Below the pieces are notes generated by a model. The model ran no database searches. It had not been told where the DNA came from and was given only the letters and a program-made list of their open reading frames with translations. Below are positions 1 through 8,310 of a stretch of DNA of 64,000 nucleotides, piece after piece. The DNA lies in assembly GCF_008763945.1 (NCBI RefSeq), contig NZ_VTQH01000003.1, positions 609,428 to 673,427 on the forward strand, given 5' to 3'. Within the stretch, counting starts at the first letter, position 1. Every line of letters starts with the position of its first letter. Source of the stretch: Microbacterium testaceum StLB037. Its GTDB lineage: Bacteria; Actinomycetota; Actinomycetes; Actinomycetales; Microbacteriaceae. Position numbers and translations under genes: made by a program.

Positions 1-944
1 TCTGGCTGCAGGCCATCGACCCGCTGCAGTGGCGCGCCGTGGCCTCGTTCGCCATCTCGACCGTCCTGGGGCTGCTCACGATCACGGCGATCAGCATCGT
101 ATCGTGGGGCATCGGCGTCGCGATCAGCCCGATCTTCGGCTGGTCCGACACGCGTCTGTTCGGCATCCTGCCGCTGCCGGGAATCGCCGCGCCCCTGACC
201 GGGGTGGCCGCGATCGTCGTCGCGCTAGGTGCCATCGTCGGCCTCGCCGTCCTGCACGGCGTGATCGTGCGGGCGATGTTCGTCCCCTCCCGCGAGGCGC
301 AGCTGCTCGAGCAGGCCCGCACGTCCGACACGCGCCGCGCCGGCGCCGTCCGCGCCGCCGAGGTCGAGCGCACGCGCATCGAGCGCGATCTGCACGACGG
401 CGTCCAGCCGCGACTGGTGTCGATCGGTATGACGCTGGGCCTCGCCCAGACCAAGATCGACGACGACCCCGAGGCCGCGAAGGCGCTCGTCGCCGAGGCG
501 CACGCGTCGACGAAGTCGGCCATCACCGAGCTCCGGCAGCTCGCCCGCGGCATCCACGCCTCGGTGCTCGAAGACAGGGGATTGGATGCCGCCCTCTCGG
601 CGTTGGCATCCCGATCGCACATTCCGGTGACCCTCGACGTCCGGCTACCGCGTCGCTGCGGTCGAGCGGCGGAAGAGGCCGTCTACTTCGCCATCGCCGA
701 GACGCTGACCAACGCGGCGAAGCACTCCCGCGCCGCCGCGTGCCGCGTCGATGTGCGCGTGCGCGACGACGGCTCGCTCTGGGCGCGCGTCGAGGACGAC
801 GGTCTGGGCGGTGCCCGGGTGGTTCCCGGGGGCGGTCTCGACGGCATCGTCAACCGCGTCACCGCCGCGGGCGGAACCGCCCGCATAGACAGCCCGCAGG
901 GCGGACCCACGACGGTGGAGGTGAACGTCCCGTGCGCATCCTGA
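1..944 (+). CDS. Sensor histidine kinase, NarL-type partner (5' end outside window)
   Basis: The reading frame is open from base 3, so the true start lies upstream. About 313 residues are visible. Two hydrophobic segments (roughly residues 13-40 and 53-90) precede a HisKA_3 dimerisation domain with the H-box RIERDLHDGVQ; the phospho-accepting His codon is at 393-395. An N-box (ETLTNAAKHS) and G-box (EDDGLGG) of the HATPase_c fold follow. This is the kinase class that phosphorylates NarL/FixJ response regulators, and such a regulator follows with a 13-bp overlap. The third gene encodes a DUF4097 protein, as in envelope-stress systems such as LiaFSR/LiaG. The signal sensed cannot be read from the sequence. 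Confidence 0.93.
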   Translation, partial: WLQAIDPLQWRAVASFAISTVLGLLTITAISIVSWGIGVAISPIFGWSDTRLFGILPLPGIAAPLTGVAAIVVALGAIVGLAVLHGVIVRAMFVPSREAQLLEQARTSDTRRAGAVRAAEVERTRIERDLHDGVQPRLVSIGMTLGLAQTKIDDDPEAAKALVAEAHASTKSAITELRQLARGIHASVLEDRGLDAALSALASRSHIPVTLDVRLPRRCGRAAEEAVYFAIAETLTNAAKHSRAAACRVDVRVRDDGSLWARVEDDGLGGARVVPGGGLDGIVNRVTAAGGTARIDSPQGGPTTVEVNVPCAS

Positions 945-1597
945 TCTGCGAGGACTCCGTGCTGCTGCGCGAGGGGCTCGTGCGTCTGCTCGCCGACGAC
1001 GGTCACGAGGTCGTCGCGGCGCTGCCGGATGCCGCCGGCCTCGAGGCCGCCGTGGACGACACCGCCCCGCAGCTGTGCATCCTCGACGTGCGGCTGCCGC
1101 CGACCTGGACCGACGAGGGCATCCGCGCGGCGATCGCGCTGAGGTCCCGGCATCCGGGGCTCGCCGTCCTCGTCCTGTCGCAATATGTCGAGGAGCGCTA
1201 CGCGAGCGATCTGATCGCCGACGGGCAGGGTGCGCTCGGCTATCTGCTGAAGGACCGGGTGGCCGACGTTGCGGACTTCCTCGCCGCGGTGGCCTCGATC
1301 GCCGGGGGCGCCACGGTGCTCGACCCCGAGGTCGTAGCGCAGTTGCTCACGCGGCGGCGCCGCGACGAACGGCTGCAGAGCCTCACCGAACGGGAGCGTT
1401 CTGTGCTCGCCCTGATCGCCGAGGGTCGTTCGAACCAGGCCATCGCCCAGGCGCTCTTCGTCTCGGAGGCCAGCGTCGAGAAGTACATCACCGCAATCTT
1501 CACCAAGCTCGGCCTCGAGCAGGACGAGACCGGCAACCGCCGCGTCATCGCCGCCCTCGTGCACCTGGGCCACGATCACACCGGAGCCACCCCATGA
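932..1597 (+). CDS. NarL/FixJ-family response regulator
   Basis: 221 residues. The receiver domain has the acidic pair E7-D8, phospho-acceptor D52 (LDVRLPP), S83 and conserved K107 (LLKD). The C-terminal LuxR-type helix-turn-helix spans about 155-200 (SLTERERSVLALIAEG, then SNQAIAQALFVSEASVEKY). The GTG start at 932 lies inside the kinase gene, giving a 13-bp overlap and probable translational coupling. The gene ends in an ATGA overlap with the next gene. It is almost certainly the cognate regulator of the upstream kinase. Target promoters are unknown; autoregulation of this operon is plausible but not visible here because its promoter lies left of the window. Confidence 0.95.
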   Translation: MRILICEDSVLLREGLVRLLADDGHEVVAALPDAAGLEAAVDDTAPQLCILDVRLPPTWTDEGIRAAIALRSRHPGLAVLVLSQYVEERYASDLIADGQGALGYLLKDRVADVADFLAAVASIAGGATVLDPEVVAQLLTRRRRDERLQSLTERERSVLALIAEGRSNQAIAQALFVSEASVEKYITAIFTKLGLEQDETGNRRVIAALVHLGHDHTGATP

Positions 1598-2454
1598 CCA
1601 CGCCCTCGCCCCTCTCCGCCCCTCCGTCCCCCGAGCCGCCACAGCGTCGCGGCCCGGCGTTCACGGTGTCGGTCGTCACGATCGTCGTCGGATCGGTGGT
1701 CGCCCTCGGAACCCTCGTCGGTACCGGTGTCCCTGCCGTCGCGAGCCTGGTGGATTGGCGCGGCCAGGCGACCTCGTACGACAGCTCCACCTCCGATGAC
1801 GCCACCGGCGACGTCATGTCTCAGCTCGCCGACCTCGACGTCGAGCTGGCCGGCGGCTCGCTGACGATCGAGTTCGGCGACGTGCCCTCCGCACGTCTCG
1901 ACGCCGATGATCGCGGGCGCAGGGGCTGGACCTTCGAGCGCTCCGGGGACTCGCTCCGCGTCGCGTCGCCCTCGGGCTCGTTCGTCGGGTGGGGGACCGG
2001 GTCGCGGGCGACGCTCGTGCTGCCCCGCGATCTCGACGGTGCCGGCGTGCGCGCGGACATCCGCGTCACCGGAGGATCGCTCGAGGCGACGGGTGGCTTC
2101 GGCGACGTGCGGGTGGAGGTCGCCGGTGGCACCGCCTCGCTCGATGGATCCGCGCGCGATGTCGACCTCGCGGTGACCGGCGGTTCGGCGTCGGCGCGGG
2201 TCGCCGACGTCGAGACCACGTCGTTCGAGGTCGCCGGCGGCGAGCTGACCGCACGGCTGAGCGGCGTCGCCCCGACCCGCACCGACGTCGAGGTGACCGC
2301 GGGCTCGGCCGACGTCATGCTGCCCGACGACGAGTACGACGTCCACCTCGACGACGGCATGGGCTCGGTCGACAACGGCCTGCGCACGAGCTCGACGGCT
2401 TCCGCCGAGGTCGACGTCACCGCGACGATGGGCTCGGTGCGCTTGCGCTCCTGA
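1594..2454 (+). CDS. DUF4097 (toast-rack) membrane-anchored protein, LiaG-like
   Basis: 286 residues. A proline-rich cytoplasmic start is followed by one membrane segment (about 23-53), then an extracytoplasmic region with repeated short beta-strand units rich in G, S, T and D (AGGSLTIEFG, VTGGSLEATGG, VAGGTASLDG, VTGGSASARV, VAGGELTARL). This repeating pattern is that of DUF4097/adhesin-like 'toast-rack' domains, found with PspC/LiaF-type envelope-stress kinases. The ATG overlaps the regulator stop (ATGA), so kinase, regulator and this protein form one coupled operon. It probably takes part in sensing or damping envelope stress. That role is inference from family context; no catalytic residues are evident. 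Confidence 0.8.
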   Translation: MTTPSPLSAPPSPEPPQRRGPAFTVSVVTIVVGSVVALGTLVGTGVPAVASLVDWRGQATSYDSSTSDDATGDVMSQLADLDVELAGGSLTIEFGDVPSARLDADDRGRRGWTFERSGDSLRVASPSGSFVGWGTGSRATLVLPRDLDGAGVRADIRVTGGSLEATGGFGDVRVEVAGGTASLDGSARDVDLAVTGGSASARVADVETTSFEVAGGELTARLSGVAPTRTDVEVTAGSADVMLPDDEYDVHLDDGMGSVDNGLRTSSTASAEVDVTATMGSVRLRS

Positions 2455-2468
2455 GGTCGACACACGAC

Positions 2469-2534
2469 GCGCGAGTCGCCAGAATCCGTCGCTTCCGGGC
2501 ATGCCCGGGCGACAGATCCTGGCGACTCACGCGC
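2469..2534. repeat. Dispersed hairpin element, copy A
   Basis: An imperfect inverted repeat. The left arm begins with GCGCGAGTCGCCA (2469-2481) and the right arm ends near TGGCGACTCACGCGC (2520-2534), around a CCGGGCATGCCCGG centre. It sits between two convergent genes and its right arm supplies the stop codon of the EamA gene. The same 13-mer starts two other elements (3935 and 8217). It probably also works as a bidirectional terminator. Confidence 0.75.
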
Positions 2535-3396
2535 TTTTCGGTGCCTGCGCCGCTCGCCCCGGACGCGAGGCGGCGATGGCCGCCAGCACCAGGACGATCC
2601 CCACGATCTGTGCGGCACCGAGCGACTCGCCGGCCACCAGCACCCCGAGCAGCACGCCGGTCACCGGGTTGAGGAGCCCGATGAGCCCGACCGTCCCCGC
2701 GGGGAGGTGCCGCAGGCCGGTGAAGTAGCAGACGAAGGCCAGCGCCGTCGCGATGACCGCGATCCCCGCGTAGGCGACGGCGCCCGCGGCATCCACTCTC
2801 GGGGTTGCGCCCTCGACGACGACGGCCGCGACCGTCAGGGCCAGCCCGCCCGCGATGAGCTGCCAGGCGGTCGTCGCGAGCAGGGGGACCTCGTCGCGCC
2901 AGCGCGTGGCGAGGATGCCGCCGAGTGAGAACACCAGCAGGGCCGTCGCCGAGATGGCGATGCCGAGCGGGGGGACGACTCCCGTGCTCCAGCCCACCAC
3001 CAACACGACACCGACGACCCCGAGCAGCGTGCCCGCGGCCCACCGCAGGGTGGGGCGTTGGCCGAGCAGCGGCCAGGCGAGTCCCGCGAGGGTGAGGGGC
3101 GACAGCGCCATGACCGACGAGGCGATCGACGACGGGAGCAACTGCGCGGCGAGGTAGACGAGCACGAAGAACGCGCCGAAGTTGAGCAGCCCGAGAACCA
3201 GGGCCTTTCCCCACCAGGTACCGCGCGGTCGGCGGCGCGCGAGTGCCCACAGCAGCAGACCCGCCGGAAGGGCTCGCAGAGCCGCGCCCCACAGTGGCGC
3301 ATCGGCCGGCAGGAAATGCCGCGTCACGACGTAGGTCGCCCCCCACGCGATCGGGGCGACGGCGGTGACGGCGACGAGACGCCATTTATCTTCCAT
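2527..3396 (-). CDS. EamA/DMT-family exporter
   Basis: 289 residues, ten predicted hydrophobic segments in two homologous five-helix halves, the layout of EamA (DUF6) drug/metabolite transporters. The N-terminal half carries AWGATYVVTRHFLP, and the second half begins near PLGIAISATALLVFSLGG and contains GTVGLIGLLNPVTGVLLG. Likely an exporter of small metabolites or toxic compounds; the substrate is not predictable. The ATG at 3396 was chosen because a -10-like TATAGT sits 7 nt upstream and a perfect palindrome (CTTCCATGGAAG) covers the start codon. The divergent MarR gene probably represses it. Its last codons fall in hairpin element A. Confidence 0.9.
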   Translation of the reverse strand: MEDKWRLVAVTAVAPIAWGATYVVTRHFLPADAPLWGAALRALPAGLLLWALARRRPRGTWWGKALVLGLLNFGAFFVLVYLAAQLLPSSIASSVMALSPLTLAGLAWPLLGQRPTLRWAAGTLLGVVGVVLVVGWSTGVVPPLGIAISATALLVFSLGGILATRWRDEVPLLATTAWQLIAGGLALTVAAVVVEGATPRVDAAGAVAYAGIAVIATALAFVCYFTGLRHLPAGTVGLIGLLNPVTGVLLGVLVAGESLGAAQIVGIVLVLAAIAASRPGRAAQAPKSA

Positions 3397-3435
3397 GGAA
3401 GGCACTATATCTTCTGTGGAAGGTAGAGTGGACCC
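3388..3435. promoter_or_regulatory. Two MarR operators and divergent promoters between eamA and marR
   Basis: Two copies of ATCTTCYRTGGAAGG lie at 3388-3402 and 3409-3423, exactly 21 bp apart (two helical turns). The first contains the perfect 12-bp palindrome CTTCCATGGAAG and overlaps the EamA start codon; the second is CTTCTGTGGAAG. A TATAGT -10 for EamA (minus, 3409-3404) lies between and partly within them. TAGAGT (3424-3429), 6 nt before the MarR ATG, directly follows the second. Binding would block both genes. Confidence 0.75.
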
Positions 3436-3927
3436 ATGGATGCCGATCACGTCGACGACATCGTCGAGGAATGGGCCGCCGAACGCCCTGACGTCGACGC
3501 TTCTCCGATGCAGGTAATCGGACGACTCAGCCGTATCGCGGCTCACCTCGACACCGAGCTGCTCGGAGTCTTCCGGCGGTACGACCTGGGGGAGGGGGAG
3601 TTCGACATCCTGGCGACCCTGCGCTGCGGCGGCGAGCCCTACGCGCGCACCCCGGGCGAGCTGGCCCGCCACACGATGGTGACGACGGGCGCGGTGACGA
3701 AGCGGGTCGACCGGCTCGTGGCATCCGGTCTCGTCTCCCGCAGCGCCAGCGGCGACGACGGGCGGGGGCGGGTCATCTCGCTCACTCCCGAGGGGCGTCG
3801 GGTCATCGACGAGGCGCTGGCCGACCATCTCGCGAACGAGGAGCGGCTGCTCTCCGGTCTCGACGCCGACCAGCGTCGAACGCTGGAGGCACTGCTGCGT
3901 TCGTGGGGGACGGCGCTCGGCGTCTGA
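3436..3927 (+). CDS. MarR-family transcriptional regulator
   Basis: 163 residues with a central winged helix-turn-helix typical of MarR: a recognition region near TPGELARHTMVTTGAVTKRV, followed by the wing with DDGRGR and a long C-terminal dimer helix. The GDDGRGRVISLTPEG stretch is the classic MarR wing. It is divergent from the EamA exporter, and two matching palindromes lie in the 39-bp gap, so it probably represses both the exporter and itself until a ligand binds. The start ATG has no good Shine-Dalgarno sequence but has TAGAGT 6 nt upstream, suggesting a leaderless transcript. The ligand is unknown. Confidence 0.92.
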   Translation: MDADHVDDIVEEWAAERPDVDASPMQVIGRLSRIAAHLDTELLGVFRRYDLGEGEFDILATLRCGGEPYARTPGELARHTMVTTGAVTKRVDRLVASGLVSRSASGDDGRGRVISLTPEGRRVIDEALADHLANEERLLSGLDADQRRTLEALLRSWGTALGV

Positions 3928-3934
3928 CTCAGGC

Positions 3935-3995
3935 GCGCGAGTCGCCAAGAACTGTCGCTTCACGGGCCCCCGGAGCGACAGTTCTTGGCGAGTCA
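3935..3995. repeat. Dispersed hairpin element, copy B
   Basis: An inverted repeat between the convergent MarR and HrpA genes. The left arm starts with GCGCGAGTCGCCA (3935-3947). The 17-bp segment CGCCAAGAACTGTCGCT is perfectly mirrored in the right arm (3974-3990), around a GGGCCCCCGG loop. The right arm contains the HrpA stop codon. It is the same family as copies A and C and is likely also a terminator. Confidence 0.78.
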
Positions 3996-6900
3996 GGCGG
4001 ACTTCAGCGCCTTCGCGATGCGTTGCGGCGACACCGGCTCGGCGGTGCCGAGACGCTGGGCGAACAGGCTCACGCGCAGCTCTTCGAGCAGCCATCGCGT
4101 CTGCACGAGGTTCGCGGGGGCGTCGGCGGGCAGCGGGACCGTGCCGCCGGCCTCGACGAAGCCCGCGGCGGCGCGCTCGTACTCGGTCATGCGCTGGCGG
4201 TCGCGGCCGGGGTTGTCGGAGAGGGTCTTCACCCGCTCGAGCGCCCCCGCGAGGTAGCGCGGCAGGTGCTGCAGGCGGGCGAGGCCGGTGCGCGAGAGGA
4301 AGCCCGGGAAGATCAGGCCCTTCACCTGCCCGCGCACGTCGTTCAGCGCGCCGAGGAGGGTGATCGACGACGCGTCCTTCATCGCCCGGTCGACCTCGCG
4401 TTGCGCGAGCAGGATCTTCGCCGCGAGCGACACGGTCTGGAACGTGCGATCGACGGAGACGGAAGAGTACGCGTCGCGCACCCGCTCGAAGTCCGCCTTC
4501 GTGCGCACGACGCCGCTCGGCGCCTCGCGCAGCAGGATGTCGTCGGCCAGAGCCACACGCGCATCCTCGATCAGCGCCTTGGCGTTTTCATAGGGGGATG
4601 CCGCGAGCGCGAGCTTCTCGTTCGCGGTGAGGTGGTCGAGAACGTAGGTCGCGGGGGAGGGGACAGCCAGCAGCAGAAGGCGCCGGATGCCGGCGCGCGT
4701 GTGCCGTGCGGCGTCTTCTGGCGTCGCCTCGACGCGAAGGGCGACGCTGTCGCCTTCGTCGACGAGTGCGGGGTAGCCGCGGACCACGCCCCCGGCGACC
4801 GGGGTGTCGACGACCTCGGTGAGCTCGTCGAGGTCCCAGGTGGTGAGCTTCGAGCGTGAGGCGAACGCGGGCGAGGCCTCGGCGACCTTGGCGGCTCTCT
4901 GCGCCGGACGCGCGATCGTCGACTCGACGCTGGACCGGGCCTTGTCGGCGAGACGGCGCTGCAGAGTGGCGAGGTCGCGGTCGCTCCCGATGGCGCGCCC
5001 TCGGGCGTCTACCGCGCGAAACGACGGCATGAGGTGACCGGGCACGCGCTCGAGCTCGAAGTCGGCGGCGCTCACCCGCTGATTCGCGACCCGCTGCACG
5101 AGGGCCGCGAGGGCGTCGACGAGCGTCGTCTTCGGTAGGCCGTTCGCGTGCTCGGGGCCCTTCTCGGCGAGCTCGGCCGAGAACTTCTCGGCCCAGTCGG
5201 CGGCGGGCACGACGTTGCGGCGGATGGTCTTCGGCAGCGCGCGCAGCAGGGCGGTGACGAGCTCGTCGCGCATGCCCGGAACCTGCCAGTCGAACCCGTC
5301 GGGGCGCAGTTGCGCGAGCAGCGGCAGCGGTACGACCACCGTGACGCCGTCGTCGGGGGCCCCGGGCTCGAAGCGGTACGCGAGGTTGAGCGTCTGATCG
5401 CCCTGACGCCACCGCGCGGGGAAGGCCCGGTCATCGCCCTGGGCGCGGTCGCCGGTGAGGTCGGACTCGCGCAGGTCGAGCAGGTGCGGGGTGCGGTTCG
5501 AGGCGTCCTTCCACCACGTCTCGAACGAGCGCACGTCGGTGACATCGGCCGGGATGCGGGAGTTGTAGAACGCGAAGACGGCCTCGTCGCCGATGAGGAT
5601 GTCGCGCCGACGCTCGCGCTCCTCGATCTTCTCGAGCAGGCGGCGCTGCTCCTGGTTGCGGCGGAGGAACGCTGTCAGGCGCTTGTCGAGCACCGAGGGG
5701 TCCCACTCGCCCTCGACGAGGGCGTGGCGCACGAACATCTCGCGCGCGAGCGGCCGGTCGAAGCGCGCGAGCTGCACCCGACGACGCCCGACGAGCTCGA
5801 CCCCGAAGAGGGTGACCTTCTCGTAGGCGGCGGCGGAGCCGGCATCCTTCGACCAGTGCGGCTCGCTCAGCGACCGCTTCACCAGATCGGGGGCGAGGTC
5901 TTCCGCCCATGCGGGATCGACGGCCGCGACCGTGCGGGCGAACAGGCGCGAGGTCTCGACGAGCTCGGCGGCCATGACCGCGGAGGGACGCTTCTTCTTC
6001 AGCCCCGACCCGGGGAAGATCGCGAACCGCGCGCCCCGCGCGCCGATGTACTCGCCCTTGACCGGGCGGGCGTCGCCCGGAGCCTTGCGGTCCTTGGCCT
6101 GCGCCACCGTGCGCGGATCCAGGATGCCGAGGTGCGACAGCAACCCCGACAGGATCGCGCGGTGGATGGCGTCGCCGGCGGCGTGCCCCTCAGGGGCGGC
6201 GGTCTGGTCGGCGCGCTTCGAACCATGTTCCGATCCTGTCGAAGCACGTCCCGATCTGTGCGGCCTGGAGGGGGCGGAGCCAGCCGAAAGTGGGACATGG
6301 TTCTTCGCCCCGCGCCCGCCGTCGCCGCGCCCGCGCTCGCCGGAGCGCTCGCCACCCAGCGACCGCAGCTGTCGGTGCACGTCCATCCACTCGCGCACGC
6401 GCACGTAGTTGAGGTGCTCGCTGCGGCACAGGCGTCGGAACGCGCTCGAACCGAGTTCGGCCTGCTTCTCCTGCAGGTAATCCCAGAGGTTCAGTAGCGA
6501 GAGGAAGTCGCTGGTCGGATCGGTGAACCGCGCGTGGAAGCGGTCAGCCTCCTCGCGCCGCTCCTCGGGGCGCTCCCGTACGTCCTGGATCGACATGCCC
6601 GACACGATCGCGAGCACCTCGCTCGAGACGTCGTTCCGCCGCGCCTCGATGAGCATGCGGGCGAAGCGCGGGTCGATCGGCAGCCGCGCGATCTCGCGGC
6701 CGATTTCGGTGAGGCGCGGACCGTCGTCATCGCGACGCCCGCGCCCGCGCGAGGGGTCGCCGTCGTCGCGCACGTCGCGGGTACGCGAGCCGGGAGCCGG
6801 CAGCTTCACCGCACCGAGCTCGACGAGCAGGTCGAACGCCGCCTTCACACCCCGCGAATCCGGCGGGGTGAGGAACGGGAACGCCTGGATGTCGCCGAAC

Positions 6901-8189
6901 CCGAGCGACAGCATCTGCAGAATGACGGATGCCAACGACGTGCGCAGGATCTCGGGTTCGGTGTACTCCGGCCGACGCGTGAAGTCGTCTTCGGAGTAAA
7001 GCCGGATCGCGACACCCGGCGACGTCCGGCCCGCGCGACCCGAGCGCTGCTGCGCCGAGGCCTGCGACACGGCCTCGATCGGCAGGCGCTGGATCTTCGA
7101 CCGGTTGCTGTAGCGCGAGATGCGCGCTGTGCCGGTGTCGACGACGTACCGGATGCCGGGAACGGTGAGACTCGTCTCCGCGACGTTCGTGGCCAGGATG
7201 ATGCGTCGACGCACCCCCGCGACGGTGGACCGCTCGAACACGCGGTGCTGCTCGGCGGCCGAGAGACGTCCGTACAGGGGGAGGACTTCGGTGGGAGCGG
7301 CGTCCTTCTGGTACGCCCCGCGGATGGCGTCCGCCGCGTCGCGGATCTCGGCCTCGCCGGGGAAGAAGACGAGGACGTCTCCCGCGGGCTCGCGGTCGAG
7401 CTCGCGCAGGGCCGCGACGACGGCCCCGACCTCGTCGACATCGTCGTCGGAACGGCCGGGCCTGGCGGCGGGCCGTGCCGGGCTCCGGGGTTTCTTCGGC
7501 TGCGGCGCCGGGGTGTCGGCATCCGGGATCTCATCGTCCGAATCCTCCGGAGCCTGATCCGCCCCGTCGACCGGCCGGTACCGGATCTCGACCGGATACG
7601 TCCGGCCCGACACCTCGATGACCGGTGCCGGGGTCGGCTCGCTGCCGGGGTGGGCGGGAGCGGCGGCGAAGTGCCGCGCGAAGCTCTCGGGGTCGATGGT
7701 CGCCGAGGTGACGATGACCTTGAGGTCGGGGCGCTTCGGCAGGATGCGGCGCAGGTAGCCGAGCAGGAAGTCGATGTTGAGAGAGCGCTCGTGCGCCTCG
7801 TCGACGATGATCGTGTCGTAGCGGCGCAGCAGACGGTCGCGGTGGATCTCGTTGAGCAGGATGCCGTCGGTCACCAGCGCCACGCGCGTATCGGCCGACA
7901 CCTTGTCGGTGAAGCGCACCTTGTAGCCGACGGTCGAGCCCAGCGGCACCTGCATCTCTTCGGCGATGCGCTCCGCGATCGTGCGCGCGGCGATGCGGCG
8001 GGGCTGCGTGTGCGCGATCGAGGTGCGCCCGAGCTCGAGGCAGATCTTGGGTAGCTGCGTGGTTTTGCCCGAGCCCGTCGCCCCCGCGACGATCACGACC
8101 TGGTGGTCGCGGATGGCGCGCGCGATCTCGTCCCGCGCGGTGCTGACGGGCAGCTCGGGCGGGTAGACGATGACGGGTTCGACAGACAC
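3993..8189 (-). CDS. hrpA: ATP-dependent RNA helicase HrpA (DEAH box, with DUF3418)
   Basis: About 1398 residues from the GTG at 8189, normal for actinobacterial HrpA. Walker A is GATGSGKT (36-43), the DEAH box 130-133, SAT 162-164, and motif VI QRSGRAGR near 395. Helicase-associated and OB-fold regions follow, then a C-terminal DUF3418 of about 600 residues. An acidic/basic low-complexity insert (about 245-290) separates the RecA domains. Residues about 629-657 are encoded by a segment bounded by an inverted repeat (GAACCATGTTCC / GGGACATGGTTC) that looks like an in-frame palindromic insertion. The role in family members is RNA or ribosome remodelling. The start is uncertain because the candidate Shine-Dalgarno is too close; longer frames run through hairpin C. 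Confidence 0.92.
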   Translation of the reverse strand: MSVEPVIVYPPELPVSTARDEIARAIRDHQVVIVAGATGSGKTTQLPKICLELGRTSIAHTQPRRIAARTIAERIAEEMQVPLGSTVGYKVRFTDKVSADTRVALVTDGILLNEIHRDRLLRRYDTIIVDEAHERSLNIDFLLGYLRRILPKRPDLKVIVTSATIDPESFARHFAAAPAHPGSEPTPAPVIEVSGRTYPVEIRYRPVDGADQAPEDSDDEIPDADTPAPQPKKPRSPARPAARPGRSDDDVDEVGAVVAALRELDREPAGDVLVFFPGEAEIRDAADAIRGAYQKDAAPTEVLPLYGRLSAAEQHRVFERSTVAGVRRRIILATNVAETSLTVPGIRYVVDTGTARISRYSNRSKIQRLPIEAVSQASAQQRSGRAGRTSPGVAIRLYSEDDFTRRPEYTEPEILRTSLASVILQMLSLGFGDIQAFPFLTPPDSRGVKAAFDLLVELGAVKLPAPGSRTRDVRDDGDPSRGRGRRDDDGPRLTEIGREIARLPIDPRFARMLIEARRNDVSSEVLAIVSGMSIQDVRERPEERREEADRFHARFTDPTSDFLSLLNLWDYLQEKQAELGSSAFRRLCRSEHLNYVRVREWMDVHRQLRSLGGERSGERGRGDGGRGAKNHVPLSAGSAPSRPHRSGRASTGSEHGSKRADQTAAPEGHAAGDAIHRAILSGLLSHLGILDPRTVAQAKDRKAPGDARPVKGEYIGARGARFAIFPGSGLKKKRPSAVMAAELVETSRLFARTVAAVDPAWAEDLAPDLVKRSLSEPHWSKDAGSAAAYEKVTLFGVELVGRRRVQLARFDRPLAREMFVRHALVEGEWDPSVLDKRLTAFLRRNQEQRRLLEKIEERERRRDILIGDEAVFAFYNSRIPADVTDVRSFETWWKDASNRTPHLLDLRESDLTGDRAQGDDRAFPARWRQGDQTLNLAYRFEPGAPDDGVTVVVPLPLLAQLRPDGFDWQVPGMRDELVTALLRALPKTIRRNVVPAADWAEKFSAELAEKGPEHANGLPKTTLVDALAALVQRVANQRVSAADFELERVPGHLMPSFRAVDARGRAIGSDRDLATLQRRLADKARSSVESTIARPAQRAAKVAEASPAFASRSKLTTWDLDELTEVVDTPVAGGVVRGYPALVDEGDSVALRVEATPEDAARHTRAGIRRLLLLAVPSPATYVLDHLTANEKLALAASPYENAKALIEDARVALADDILLREAPSGVVRTKADFERVRDAYSSVSVDRTFQTVSLAAKILLAQREVDRAMKDASSITLLGALNDVRGQVKGLIFPGFLSRTGLARLQHLPRYLAGALERVKTLSDNPGRDRQRMTEYERAAAGFVEAGGTVPLPADAPANLVQTRWLLEELRVSLFAQRLGTAEPVSPQRIAKALKSA

Positions 8190-8216
8190 AGCCTTCCAGC
8201 GTATCGCCCGTGCGGC

Positions 8217-8281
8217 GCGCGAGTCGCCAACTTCTGTCGCTTGGGCGTCGCCGGAGGCGACAATTCCTGGCGACTCGCGCG
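8217..8281. repeat. Dispersed hairpin element, copy C
   Basis: The left arm begins GCGCGAGTCGCCA (8217-8229) and the right arm ends with its perfect complement TGGCGACTCGCGC (8268-8280). The inner arms (TTCTGTCGCTT and GGCGACAATTC) pair partly. It lies between the GH3 gene (stop 8311) and hrpA (start 8189), both on the minus strand, so it is positioned as a terminator for the GH3 transcript. Confidence 0.75.
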
Positions 8282-8310
8282 TGAGGAGCCCCGCGCGCGA
8301 GCGCGCCGGC

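Noticed and set aside
3397..4095. N-terminal extension of the EamA frame up to 4095
   Set aside because: It would run antisense through the whole MarR gene and the operators. The ATG at 3396 fits family length and promoter.
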